Origin: Chloroflexota bacterium
GTDB taxonomy: Bacteria; Chloroflexota; Anaerolineae; Aggregatilineales; Phototrophicaceae
DNA: 64,000 nucleotides
Assembly: GCA_011523735.1 (NCBI GenBank)
Contig: WTGB01000083.1
Coordinates: 94,837-158,836, forward strand
Reading direction: 5' to 3'
Part shown: one piece after another, positions 36,412 through 45,118 of the stretch
Layout: each line of letters begins with the position of its first letter
Position numbering within the stretch: the first letter of the stretch is position 1
Position numbers and translations under genes: made by a program
Notes under the pieces: model-generated
The model's database searches: none
What the model saw: the letters and a program-made list of their open reading frames with translations, nothing else
What the model was told of the DNA's origin: nothing

Positions 36412-36810
36412 ATGGCAAGAGCGAGAAGAGGCAGTCGTGGTACTGCCAGGCGAGTTTTCAAGAATATACCTTATGGTCAGGCGCATATTTATGCCACCTT
36501 CAACAATACGATTGTTTCCATGACGGATCAGTCAGGAAATGTCATCACCTGGGCGAGCGCAGGCACCTCCGGCTTTACTGGAAGCCGCAAGAACACGCCC
36601 TACGCAGCGCGAATGGCGGCGGAAACGGCGGCGGCCAATTCACAGCAACACGGCATGAAGGAAGTCGACATTTTCGTAAAGGGTCCGGGGCCTGGGCGGG
36701 AAGCGGCGATCCGTTCGATCCAGCAGAGTGGTTTGAAGGTTCGTTCAATCACGGACGTCACGCCGGTGCCGCACAATGGTGTCCGTCCCCCGAAGCGCCG
36801 GCGTGTATAA
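36412..36810 (+). CDS. rpsK: 30S ribosomal protein S11
   Basis: 132 residues: a basic start ([17 protein letters not shown]), [33 protein letters not shown] and the C-terminal [17 protein letters not shown]11 is in the platform near the Shine-Dalgarno helix. A GGAG site is before the ATG. In most genomes rpsD would follow; here rpoA does. Confidence 0.98.
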   Translation: MARARRGSRGTARRVFKNIPYGQAHIYATFNNTIVSMTDQSGNVITWASAGTSGFTGSRKNTPYAARMAAETAAANSQQHGMKEVDIFVKGPGPGREAAIRSIQQSGLKVRSITDVTPVPHNGVRPPKRRRV

Positions 36811-36831
36811 ACGAAAGGGTAACCCTCGACC

Positions 36832-37851
36832 ATGGTATTTCCAGCAGAATCCGCATCGGTCGGCGCGAGTTCGGTTGATGCCAATTTAGTAACAGCCAAC
36901 ATGGTTCTGCCACATCAAGTGGAGAGCCAAAATATCACCAAAGATTACGGCCGCTTCGTCATCAGCCCGCTGGAGAGCGGCTACGGCTTAACGCTAGGCA
37001 ATGCCTTGCGTCGCATCTTGCTCTCATCTTTGCCTGGCGCGGCGGTCACAAGCATTCGCATATCTGACGTTCACCACGAGTTCTCCGAAATCCCTTATGT
37101 CCGCGAGGACATGACCCAGCTCATCCTGCAGATCAAGCAACTGCGACTGGTGTTGCTGGGTGTTGAGAGCGCCCGCTTGCGTCTGGAGCATCGAGGCGCT
37201 GAGGGCATCGTGACTGCTGCCGACATTTGGGCGCCCCCGGAAGTGCAGATTGAGAATCCAAGCCTTTATCTCTTTACCGTGGACGACCAGAATGTGAATA
37301 TCGAAATGGAATTCGAAGTTCAAACTGGCCGTGGCTTCAGTCCGGCGGAAGAACGTGGTCGCTTGCCAATCGGAGAGTTGCCAGTCGATGCAGTTTTCAG
37401 CCCCATCAAGCGTGTCAATTTCGAGGTTGAGCGCGCTCGTGTCGGGCAGCGCACCAATTACGACAAACTTGTGCTGGAATTGTGGACTGACGGTACGATC
37501 AGGCCAGAAGGCGCTGTTGCGCAGTCCGCGCAGATTATGATGCATCATCTCAAGGTCATCGCGGGTGTTGACGAAGACTGGTTCCAATCTATAGAGTTGC
37601 CGCCACAGATCGAAGATGAACCGACATATCCGCCGCTCTACGATAAACCGATTGAAGAGCTGGATTTGAGCGTTCGTGTATTCAACTCATTGAAGCGGAC
37701 GGGCATTACTTCGGTAGGGGACGTGCTTGATATGCTTAATCGCGGACCCGACGCCATGCTGGCGATCCGAAACTTCGGTGAAAAATCGCTGGATGAACTG
37801 GAACAGAAGCTGCAGGAAAAGAACTACTGGCCGCAGGAAAAGGCTGAATAG
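36832..37851 (+). CDS. rpoA: RNA polymerase subunit alpha
   Basis: 339 residues. The N-terminal assembly domain has DYGRFVISPLESGYGLTLGNALRRILLSSLPGAAV. The C-terminal DNA-binding domain has LDLSVRVFNSLKRTGITSVGDVL and NFGEKSLDELEQKL. The first 23 residues before MVLPHQVESQ are not a usual part of the family. An alternative start is the ATG at 36901, but it has no ribosome binding site, whereas AAAGGG precedes 36832. It directly follows rpsK. Confidence 0.97.
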   Translation: MVFPAESASVGASSVDANLVTANMVLPHQVESQNITKDYGRFVISPLESGYGLTLGNALRRILLSSLPGAAVTSIRISDVHHEFSEIPYVREDMTQLILQIKQLRLVLLGVESARLRLEHRGAEGIVTAADIWAPPEVQIENPSLYLFTVDDQNVNIEMEFEVQTGRGFSPAEERGRLPIGELPVDAVFSPIKRVNFEVERARVGQRTNYDKLVLELWTDGTIRPEGAVAQSAQIMMHHLKVIAGVDEDWFQSIELPPQIEDEPTYPPLYDKPIEELDLSVRVFNSLKRTGITSVGDVLDMLNRGPDAMLAIRNFGEKSLDELEQKLQEKNYWPQEKAE

Positions 37852-37871
37852 CAGGTAAGCGAGGCGCAATT

Positions 37872-38279
37872 ATGCGACATCGGCATCATGGGAAAAAGCT
37901 CAATCGCAGCGGCAGCCACCGTAAAGCGCTGCGCATGAACCTTGCGACTCAATTGCTGATACACGGACGTATCCGTACAACATTCCACAAAGCCAAGTTT
38001 GTACAAGGTCACACAGAGCGCCTGATCACGATCGCCAAGCGCGGGTTGGCGAAAGCTGAGGAACGAGATGATCAGATGGTGGCGGTACATGCTCGTCGTC
38101 AAGTCGCACGACGCCTGAATAACAATCGTGTGCTTGTGGGTAAGGTATTTGACGAGTTGGCGCCGCTTTATGCCGACCGCCCCGGTGGTTACACGCGCAT
38201 CCTGAAACTTGGTCCGCGTAAGGGGGACAATGCCGAAATGGCGCTGATCGAGTTGGTTGATTACGCGTCGGATGATTGA
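37872..38279 (+). CDS. rplQ: 50S ribosomal protein L17
   Basis: 135 residues: MRHRHHGKKLNRSGSHRKAL, LITIAKRGLAKAEERDD and GGYTRILKLGPRKGDNAEMALIEL, all diagnostic of L17. It follows rpoA as usual. It ends 14 bases before truA. Confidence 0.97.
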   Translation: MRHRHHGKKLNRSGSHRKALRMNLATQLLIHGRIRTTFHKAKFVQGHTERLITIAKRGLAKAEERDDQMVAVHARRQVARRLNNNRVLVGKVFDELAPLYADRPGGYTRILKLGPRKGDNAEMALIELVDYASDD

Positions 38280-38293
38280 CGGGTCGTGAGACC

Positions 38294-39127
38294 ATGGCAC
38301 GATATGGCGCGATTCTGGCATATGACGGGACAGCCTATCAAGGTTTCCAACGTCAGCCTGAGCCGACGCCTACGATTCAAGCGGCTGTTGAGGGCGCCAT
38401 CGCGGTGATTACGGGACAGACTGTTGGGATAGTCGCTGCCGGGCGAACAGATGCGGGCGTTCATGCGACAGGGCAGGTTATATCGTTCAAGGCCGAATGG
38501 AAACATGACAAACGGGAATTGCTATTTGCGATCAATTCACAGCTTCCGCTGGACATTGCGCTGCAGCGTATTTGGCATCAGGAAGGATTCCATCCGCGCT
38601 ATGATGCGCTTTGGCGGCAGTATGCGTATCGGATTGCGACAGTGGGTGTCCGCCAACCCTTGCTCAACCGGCATGTTTGGCAGTTATTAAGTTGTGAGCG
38701 TTTGGATATCGGAAGCATGCAAGAGGTAGCGGCAATTTGCCTGGGCGAACATGATTTTGCCGCCTTTGGCACAGCGCCGCAGCAGGGTAGCGAGAATACC
38801 ATTAGGCAGATTTTCTTGTCGCAATGGGAGATACAGAGGGAAGAATTCGGGATATCGTATATTTACCGTATTCGTGGCACAGCCTTTTTGTACCACATGG
38901 TGAGACGCCTGGTTGGCGCGATGGTTCAGGTAGGCAAAGGTAAGCTCACCGTAGAGGATTTCAGAGAGATTCTGTTGAGCCGTGATTTGGAACGTGTGAA
39001 GGTTTTGGCGCCGCCAAATGGACTGGTTCTGGAAGCGGTGAAGTATCCACAACACGTGGTGGCAGAAACATCAGAGGGTGGGACCTCAGCTAGCGTAGAC
39101 GAGGTACCGCTGGAGGAAAGCGTATGA
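38294..39127 (+). CDS. truA: tRNA pseudouridine synthase A
   Basis: 277 residues. The catalytic Asp is in [15 protein letters not shown]. The start [19 protein letters not shown] and the late [19 protein letters not shown] are family hallmarks. It modifies U38-40 of tRNA anticodon arms. I use the ATG at 38294; an in-frame TTG at 38276 overlaps rplQ. The last bases overlap the rplM start (ATGA). Confidence 0.96.
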   Translation: MARYGAILAYDGTAYQGFQRQPEPTPTIQAAVEGAIAVITGQTVGIVAAGRTDAGVHATGQVISFKAEWKHDKRELLFAINSQLPLDIALQRIWHQEGFHPRYDALWRQYAYRIATVGVRQPLLNRHVWQLLSCERLDIGSMQEVAAICLGEHDFAAFGTAPQQGSENTIRQIFLSQWEIQREEFGISYIYRIRGTAFLYHMVRRLVGAMVQVGKGKLTVEDFREILLSRDLERVKVLAPPNGLVLEAVKYPQHVVAETSEGGTSASVDEVPLEESV

Positions 39128-39567
39128 GACAAGTCATTCAGAAGACCTATGCCACGACACCGGCGGTCATCGAACGACACTGGTGGGTAGTTGACGCCAA
39201 AGGCATGACTTTGGGACGCGTCGCCTCTAAGGTGGCGCCGATACTGCGCGGCACGCACAAGCCGTATTTCACGCCGCATCTTGATACAGGCGACTATGTG
39301 ATCATCGTCAATGCCGATAAGATTCGCGTCACGGGCAAACGCCTGGATCAAAAGCTGTATTATAGGCACAGCGGTTATCCTGGCGGATTGAAGAGCATGA
39401 CCTTGCGCGAAATGATGGCCAAGTTTCCCAATCGAGCTTTAAAGCTCGCTATCAAGGGTATGCTGCCAAAAGGACCGTTAGGCAGACAGATGTACAAGAA
39501 ACTGAAAGTATATGCCAGCGATCAGCACCCGCATCAGGCGCAGCAGCCGCAAACTCTGATGCTGTGA
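39124..39567 (+). CDS. rplM: 50S ribosomal protein L13
   Basis: 147 residues: [40 protein letters not shown], then [20 protein letters not shown]. It is of normal length. GGAGGAAAG precedes the ATG, which overlaps the truA stop. Confidence 0.98.
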   Translation: MRQVIQKTYATTPAVIERHWWVVDAKGMTLGRVASKVAPILRGTHKPYFTPHLDTGDYVIIVNADKIRVTGKRLDQKLYYRHSGYPGGLKSMTLREMMAKFPNRALKLAIKGMLPKGPLGRQMYKKLKVYASDQHPHQAQQPQTLML

Positions 39568-39644
39568 TCAATTATCGTTTGATCTCGATTCTATTGGGAT
39601 TGCTGGGCAGGAATCAGGAGCAAGACAGGTTGAGGAGCGATTGA

Positions 39645-40040
39645 ATGTCAGCACAGTATTATGAGGGGATTGGTCGCCGAAAGTCGGCGTCTGCGCGAGT
39701 CCGGTTATTTCCAGGCGGTACCGGCAGATTTATCATCAATGGTAAAGAAGGGGAAGAGTATCTGCCACGTTTAGGTGATATGCAAACCTGCCTGGCGCCG
39801 TTGACACATATCGGACAAGAACGCAGCTACGATATCTCCATTCATGTCAATGGCGGAGGCATCACTGGGCAACGCGACGCAATCCTGCTAGGCATTGCTC
39901 GTGCCCTGGAAAAGATTGATCCTGACCTCCGCGGGACACTCAAACGGGAAGGTTTCCTCTCCCGTGACGCGCGGGTAAAGGAACGCAAGAAACCGGGGTT
40001 GAAGCGGGCTCGCAAGGCGCCGACTTACACGAAACGTTAG
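39645..40040 (+). CDS. rpsI: 30S ribosomal protein S9
   Basis: 131 residues: YYEGIGRRKSASARVRLFPGG, GGGITGQRDAILLGIARAL and the conserved C-terminal tail ARKAPTYTKR that touches the P-site tRNA. GAGGAG precedes the ATG. It is the last gene of the ribosomal supercluster and is followed by a terminator. Confidence 0.98.
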   Translation: MSAQYYEGIGRRKSASARVRLFPGGTGRFIINGKEGEEYLPRLGDMQTCLAPLTHIGQERSYDISIHVNGGGITGQRDAILLGIARALEKIDPDLRGTLKREGFLSRDARVKERKKPGLKRARKAPTYTKR

Positions 40041-40068
40041 CCATTGCATTTGACCGGTTTGCAAGACG

Positions 40069-40100
40069 GCCAGGCTCCTAGCGCGGATCTGGCTGTTTTT
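40069..40100 (+). terminator. Terminator of the rplM-rpsI group
   Basis: A two-part stem, GCCAG...CTGGC with an inner TCC/GGA and small bulges, followed by TGTTTTT, 29 bases after the rpsI stop. It ends the ribosomal cluster. The remaining bases to 40330 hold no feature I can support. Confidence 0.65.
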
Positions 40101-40330
40101 CTGTCCCCCGTATTTCTAGGTTAATTTATCGCTTGATGACATAGTCTCAAAGCCACATGATTGAACCATCTAATCATGATTCTTGGCGAATTGATCGGAT
40201 CCTGGCGGATGAGTGATTGGCGTGACGGCAAGTGGCGGCGCTGGGACGCGATATTACATGCACTCCGCGTTTTGAAGAATAAAGATGCTTGAACTCTTTT
40301 CCGCTTAGCGCAAGGCAGGTTGCATAGCAG

Positions 40331-41785
40331 ATGATCACGATAATTGGCTTGGGACCCGGTTCTATCAAGCACCTTACCCTCGGGGTATGGGAGAAACTTC
40401 AGCGAATCGATACTTTGTACCTGCGTACATCCCGTCACCCTTGTGTGGCAGAACTTCCTGCGGCGCTACGTTGCGTCAGTTTTGACGAAATCTACGAAGC
40501 GCATGAGCAGTTCTACCAGGTCTATACTGAAATCGCTGAACGAGTGCTGGAAGTGGCTCGATGCGATGGTGAGGTGATATATGCCGTGCCGGGAGATCCG
40601 CAAGTAGGTGAGGCGAGTGTCGCTAAGATTGTGCAGCGTGCGCGGGCGGCATCCATTGATGTCGACATTATCCCCGGCGTCAGTTTCGTCGAACCTTGCC
40701 TATCTTTGTTAGGCATCGACGCGCTTGATGGCCTGCAGATTGTTGATGCGCTGAGTGTTGCCGCACAGTATCATCCGCCGATCAATCCTTCGCTGCCGGC
40801 TTTGTTGGGACAGGTATACAGCCGCGATGTCGCCTCTGATCTCAAGCTGACGCTGACGAATCAGTATCCCGATGAATTCATGGTAAAACTTATCCATTCG
40901 GCTGGAAACGCTGATGCCCAAGTTGAATCCCTCCAGCTATATGAGATTGACCGTTCCAGTCGAATCGATATCACGACGTCGCTATATCTGCCGTCACTCG
41001 GCGAGCTAAGCAGCTTCGAGGCATTGCAGAATATCATCGCTCATTTGCGCTCGCCAGAAGGCTGCCCCTGGGACCGTGAGCAGACGCACAAGTCGCTAAG
41101 ACCTTACTTGATTGAAGAAGCTTATGAAGTCTTGGAGGCTCTGGACGCGGACGATCCTCAAGCGCTCTGCAAAGAAATGGGGGACTTGCTCTTGCAGATA
41201 CTCTTGCATACGCAAATCGCCATCGACGAAGGTGAATTCAATATGTCGGACGTGCTGCGGCATCTCAATGCGAAAATGATTCACCGTCATCCACATGTCT
41301 GGGGCGATGTTCCGGCGACCGGCGATTTCGGGCAGTTGTCACAGATTTGGCAAGCAGCCAAGGCAGCGGAACGAGTTGGCACAGACCTGGAGCCCGAGTC
41401 GATTCTTGATGGCATCCCCAATGCCGCGCCGGCGCTATTTGTGGCACAGCGTTACTCAGCGCGTGCGGCGAAAGTCGGCTTCGATTGGCCAGACGCGGCA
41501 GGCGTAGAAGCAAAGTTCAAGGAAGAGCTCGCGGAGGTATTCTCGGCAGAGACCGATGCGGAGCGTGCAAAAGAAATTGGCGATCTGATTTTTGTGCTCG
41601 TGAATTGGCTGCGCTGGCTGGGTGTTGATGACCCGGAAAGTTTGCTGCGCGAGATAAACGCGAAGTTCTATCGCCGATTCCGCCATGTCGAATCTCAAGC
41701 GGAAACGGCTGGAAAAACCATGAGCGAATTCACCTTGGACGAACTTGAGCGCTGGTGGCAGGAAGCCAAGCGCTTGGGTCTTTGA
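40331..41785 (+). CDS. mazG: MazG nucleotide pyrophosphohydrolase with N-terminal tetrapyrrole-methylase domain (YabN-like)
   Basis: 484 residues in two domains. Residues 1 to about 220 match the tetrapyrrole (corrin/porphyrin) methylase fold: MITIIGLGPGSIKHLTLGVWE, then VIYAVPGDPQVGEAS and IDIIPGVSF-type strands. Residues about 235-484 are MazG, with CPWDREQTHKSLRPYLIEEAYE, KEMGDLLLQILLHTQIA and the second EELAEVF...GDLIFVLVNWLRW repeat that bind Mg2+ and NTP. Bacillus YabN has the same architecture. MazG hydrolyses NTPs to NMP and pyrophosphate, limiting non-canonical nucleotides. The role of the methylase domain in such fusions is not known. Confidence 0.93.
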   Translation: MITIIGLGPGSIKHLTLGVWEKLQRIDTLYLRTSRHPCVAELPAALRCVSFDEIYEAHEQFYQVYTEIAERVLEVARCDGEVIYAVPGDPQVGEASVAKIVQRARAASIDVDIIPGVSFVEPCLSLLGIDALDGLQIVDALSVAAQYHPPINPSLPALLGQVYSRDVASDLKLTLTNQYPDEFMVKLIHSAGNADAQVESLQLYEIDRSSRIDITTSLYLPSLGELSSFEALQNIIAHLRSPEGCPWDREQTHKSLRPYLIEEAYEVLEALDADDPQALCKEMGDLLLQILLHTQIAIDEGEFNMSDVLRHLNAKMIHRHPHVWGDVPATGDFGQLSQIWQAAKAAERVGTDLEPESILDGIPNAAPALFVAQRYSARAAKVGFDWPDAAGVEAKFKEELAEVFSAETDAERAKEIGDLIFVLVNWLRWLGVDDPESLLREINAKFYRRFRHVESQAETAGKTMSEFTLDELERWWQEAKRLGL

Positions 41786-42108
41786 TAGAAGTCGCTGAAG
41801 TTTGAGAAGTATGCTAACCTCCGCTTTGGGCGCCAATCAATGCGGACAGGCTGGACAAGAGATTCGCCATTCGTATTGAGCCGAATCGCTATGGTCGACA
41901 CTTGGGTGATTTGTGGTGAGAGCCTCAACCGCATGGATTCTGATCGCAGATCAAGAGTGCGGAAAAGAGCAGATAGTGTCAAATGACAGCCAGGGAGGCA
42001 TAAGCTGCTATAGGGCAATAGGTGGGCATTCGCCTGTCGCGAAAATGCGACCTCTGCTAGTATCCCTAGTGATTTCACTAACTGCTTACACGGAACTGGA
42101 GATAGTTG
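41786..42108. other. Intergenic region without recognisable gene
   Basis: About 320 bases between mazG and the thymidylyltransferase gene. Short ORFs here have neither ribosome binding sites nor family resemblance. A weak TGGACA/TATTGA pair with a 16-base spacer near 41853-41880 may be a promoter, but I do not rely on it. Confidence 0.3.
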
Positions 42109-43182
42109 ATGAAGGCCTTGATACTCGCGGCCGGGCAGGGAACACGTCTTCGACCAGTGACCTTGACCATGCCAAAGTCCTTGGTGCCGGTGGCAAATCG
42201 TTGGCTGATAAACTATGCTTTGGACGCGCTGAAGAAAGCTGGCCTGACCGATATTGGCATTGTTGTCAACAGCCTAGATTCGCCAATTGTCACTAATCTC
42301 AAAGACGGTCAAGCACTTGGCGTCAAGATCGAATACATCGTCCAGGATGAGCAGCTCGGCTTGGCGCACGCCACCGCGCTTTGCCACGACTTCGTTGGCG
42401 CAGAACCCTTCACCGTATTTCTCGGCGACAACATATTCCAGGATAAGATGACGGGCTTGCTCACCTCGTTCGCTGATTCTGATAAAGAAGCGGCCGTAGT
42501 CCTAGGCTCTGTCAGCGACCCCACTCGATTTGGAATCGCCGAGATAGACAATGGTCGGATCCTCCGTGTGGTGGAAAAGCCGAAAGATCCTCCGTCAAAT
42601 ATGGCTATCGCAGGCGTCTACCTTTTCCGCGCATCAATATTCGAAGCGATTCAACGTATCAGACCATCTGGCAGGAATGAACTGGAGATCACCGACGCGA
42701 TTCAAGTGCTGATCGATGACGGATTGCCTGTTGCGTCATATAACTTGAACGGCTGGTGGATCGACGCTGGCAAACCAAATGCGATTATCATGGCGAATCA
42801 ACTTGTGCTTGAAGAATTGCCCTATACGCCAGCGCCAGAGCAAAGCGAGCAGATAGAAGGCGAGAGCGAAGTTTCCCACCGAGTTCTCATTGGGCGTAAC
42901 AGCCGCATTATTGATAGCGTTGTTCGCGGACCTGTTATCATCGGGGATAACACCGTCATCCGCAACAGCTATGTCGGACCATACACCTCGATTGGCGACA
43001 AGGTCACAGTAGAAGGCAGCGAAATCGAAGCTAGCATCGTCATGAAGAATTGTGAGATTCGCAATATCATAGGCCGGATCGACCGCAGCTTGTTGGCGGA
43101 TAATGCGCGGGTCACCTCAGCAACGCACATGCCAGATGCCCATCGTTTCGTCCTGGCGGAAAACAGTTACGTACAATTCTAG
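42109..43182 (+). CDS. Glucose-1-phosphate thymidylyltransferase, long form (sugar-nucleotide synthesis)
   Basis: 357 residues. The nucleotidyltransferase signature is MKALILAAGQGTRLRPVT with MPKSLVPVAN. It continues with FLGDNIF, VVEKPKDPPSN and GWWIDAGKP. The C-terminal third has hexapeptide-like turns (PVIIGDNTVIRNSYVGPYTSIGD), giving a left-handed beta-helix. This matches the long RmlA/StrD-like enzymes that make dTDP-glucose in Gram-positive and archaeal-type pathways; UDP specificity cannot be excluded. The ATG at 42109 follows GGAG. Other rml genes are absent. It is the first glycan-related gene of the region. Confidence 0.88.
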   Translation: MKALILAAGQGTRLRPVTLTMPKSLVPVANRWLINYALDALKKAGLTDIGIVVNSLDSPIVTNLKDGQALGVKIEYIVQDEQLGLAHATALCHDFVGAEPFTVFLGDNIFQDKMTGLLTSFADSDKEAAVVLGSVSDPTRFGIAEIDNGRILRVVEKPKDPPSNMAIAGVYLFRASIFEAIQRIRPSGRNELEITDAIQVLIDDGLPVASYNLNGWWIDAGKPNAIIMANQLVLEELPYTPAPEQSEQIEGESEVSHRVLIGRNSRIIDSVVRGPVIIGDNTVIRNSYVGPYTSIGDKVTVEGSEIEASIVMKNCEIRNIIGRIDRSLLADNARVTSATHMPDAHRFVLAENSYVQF

Positions 43183-43185
43183 TCG

Positions 43186-43596
43186 TTATGTCAATTCCTT
43201 TGGCGGCAGCAGATTGTGATGCAGCAAGTAATCGTGATCGGGACCTTCCCAAGCGTAAAGTCGAAAATTGACCTTGCCGCTGCTATCAAAAATGATGCCA
43301 TCCTGTTCCAGTAGGCGCCGCTGTTCCTCCGCCTGTGGGCTGCCCGGCGGAAAGCTAATCGTCCCTTGACTGTTGATGACGCGGTGCCATGGAATCGACT
43401 TGCCGCGCGGCGTCTTGCGCAGAGCAGTACCGACCCAGCGAGGCGCCAAACTCCGCATTCGCGCCGGTTCTATGTTTTCATCAGGCGGGATCATCGAGGC
43501 GATCTGCCCGTAACTGCTCACTCTTCCAGCCGGGATCTGCAAGACGATATCCCATACTTTTTCGAAAAATGACTTGGCATTAGGTGGATTGAACAT
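43186..43596 (-). CDS. Alkyltransferase-like protein (ATL; MGMT homologue without the reactive Cys)
   Basis: 136 residues of the MGMT DNA-binding domain: FFEKVWDIVLQIPAGRVSSYGQIA, GTALRKTP and a helix-turn-helix. The active-site motif is Pro-Trp70-His-Arg-Val in place of Pro-Cys-His-Arg. This change defines ATL proteins, which bind O6-alkylguanine and hand it to nucleotide excision repair in place of direct reversal. A small C-terminal extension is present. The gene is convergent with the thymidylyltransferase, three bases apart. Confidence 0.9.
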   Translation of the reverse strand: MFNPPNAKSFFEKVWDIVLQIPAGRVSSYGQIASMIPPDENIEPARMRSLAPRWVGTALRKTPRGKSIPWHRVINSQGTISFPPGSPQAEEQRRLLEQDGIIFDSSGKVNFRLYAWEGPDHDYLLHHNLLPPKELT

Positions 43597-43680
43597 CTGA
43601 AGTCCGATTAGAATGAGGCGAAATTGATTATCTTACTTGTAACACAGATGACAGGAATGGAATTTCGGTAGGAGACACAC

Positions 43681-44040
43681 ATGAGAATGACTGGGTTGAC
43701 AATTGCGACTGTCAATATGAAGGAGATGGTCAAATTTTACAATGCCGTATTCGCGGCACAGCTTAAAGAGACAGTGCATATTGGACCTGAGCAATTCTAT
43801 GGCGGCAAAATAGGAGATATTGAATTGACGCTTTGTCCTAACGCGATTGCCGGCGTAATCGCTGAACAGAATCGTCAGCAGTTTCGCTTTGAAGTCAGCG
43901 ATATCAAGGTAGTAATAGAATGCGGTCTGGCAAATCACGGAAGCGAAATCAATCCTGTCGACGAATATAAGGGCGCGAAGGTGGCGTCGCTCGCAGATCC
44001 AGACGGCAATACGATAGAGTTTGTCGAGCCAGTGTCATAA
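43681..44040 (+). CDS. VOC (glyoxalase/bleomycin-resistance) superfamily protein
   Basis: 119 residues with one vicinal-oxygen-chelate module: MTGLTIATVNMKEMVKFYNAVF at the start and ASLADPDGNTIEFVEP at the end, the latter with the usual C-terminal Glu. A GGTAGGAG ribosome binding site precedes the ATG. Substrate and metal are unknown. It overlaps the end of the convergent kinase gene by six bases. Confidence 0.82.
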   Translation: MRMTGLTIATVNMKEMVKFYNAVFAAQLKETVHIGPEQFYGGKIGDIELTLCPNAIAGVIAEQNRQQFRFEVSDIKVVIECGLANHGSEINPVDEYKGAKVASLADPDGNTIEFVEPVS

Positions 44041-45030
44041 GCCATCAACAATGCTTCGCCGGAGTTCTTCGGGCGAGGGCCTGTAATTGCCCAGGTGACG
44101 TACCACTATGCCGCTCGCGTGATTTGCCAACATGACAGCATCTGTTGCGGAGATGCCGTCTGCTAGAGCAAGCGTCGTCGTCGCGATGGCAGTATCTCCG
44201 GCGCCGACTGTGTCGAAGACATCACTAACTTTGGGGGCGGGGCAATGCTGAATGCTGCCGTCATGGGCCAGAGTGGCGCCTTGGCTGCCTCGCGTAATAA
44301 TGGCTACTTTGACGATTCCCAGCACATTGCTTAGTTGCTGGGCGCCCCAACTGAAATCGTCATCCGTAGCAAGCTCGCGATTGAGATATCGCTGCGCGTC
44401 CTCAGCATTGCATTTGATGACATCTATGCCACGGAAAGTCTCAAATTCTCCTTGCGCATCGGCCGTTAACAACACCTTGCTTCTTTGACAGTGCTGGCGG
44501 AGCTTCGTGACCAGTGACGGGGTCAATAAACCGCCATGATAGTGCGACAGAAGCACGGCATCAACTTTGTCGATACGATCACTTATAAATCCCAAGATAG
44601 CAGCTTCGGTATCGCCGTCAATGGGGCTGCGCGTGAGAGTATCAATGCGTGTCACTTGTTGCGGAAATCGCAAGCCCATCTGCGCCAGTATTCTTGTCTT
44701 TACTGTGGTGGGACGGTCTGTACAACAGAATAGACCGCTCGTATCAATGCCTTGGCCGCGCAAAATCCGTTTCAGCCGCTGACCCGGTTCATCCGCGCCG
44801 ATGACGCCGACTTGGATCGCCTGGCTGCCAAGGGAGACGATATTCGCCGAGGGATTGGTGGAGCCGCCGGCAATGTACTGTCTCGATTCGAGCTCCAGTA
44901 CTGGTACGGGAGCTTCTCTACTTATCCGCGTCGGTTTGCCAATGATGTACTCATCCAGCATCACATCACCGATGACGAGCACCGTTTTGTTTGCCAAGCC
45001 GGCGACTAGCGATTGAAGCTTGTTAGACAT
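44035..45030 (-). CDS. PfkB-family sugar kinase, heptose-phosphate kinase (RfaE1/HldE N-domain)-like
   Basis: 331 residues. It begins with VLVIGDVMLDEYIIGKPTRISREAPVPVL, the typical HldE/RfaE start, and ends with the PfkB signature DTVGAGDTAIATT that contains the catalytic Asp. The usual GGAANVARN is altered to Gly-Gly-Ser-Thr-Asn-Pro-Ser-Ala-Asn. There is no C-terminal nucleotidyltransferase domain. HldE kinases phosphorylate heptose 7-phosphate for ADP-heptose; here the sugar could be a heptose or another hexose/heptose phosphate. It follows a GT9 (heptosyltransferase-like) gene in the same direction, which supports a heptose link. Confidence 0.82.
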   Translation of the reverse strand: MSNKLQSLVAGLANKTVLVIGDVMLDEYIIGKPTRISREAPVPVLELESRQYIAGGSTNPSANIVSLGSQAIQVGVIGADEPGQRLKRILRGQGIDTSGLFCCTDRPTTVKTRILAQMGLRFPQQVTRIDTLTRSPIDGDTEAAILGFISDRIDKVDAVLLSHYHGGLLTPSLVTKLRQHCQRSKVLLTADAQGEFETFRGIDVIKCNAEDAQRYLNRELATDDDFSWGAQQLSNVLGIVKVAIITRGSQGATLAHDGSIQHCPAPKVSDVFDTVGAGDTAIATTTLALADGISATDAVMLANHASGIVVRHLGNYRPSPEELRRSIVDGL

Positions 45031-45118
45031 TTGCTGTCTCTCGATTCCAACCTTCTGTATCTGTGCCAGGTTATATCATAGAGGAGTGCATGCCGAAGGT
45101 ACGCCTAGGCAAAAGCGT

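Noticed and set aside
36408..36878. 156-codon ORF overlapping rpsK in another frame
   Set aside because: S11 is certain in the other frame; this one has Cys/Trp/His-rich random composition.
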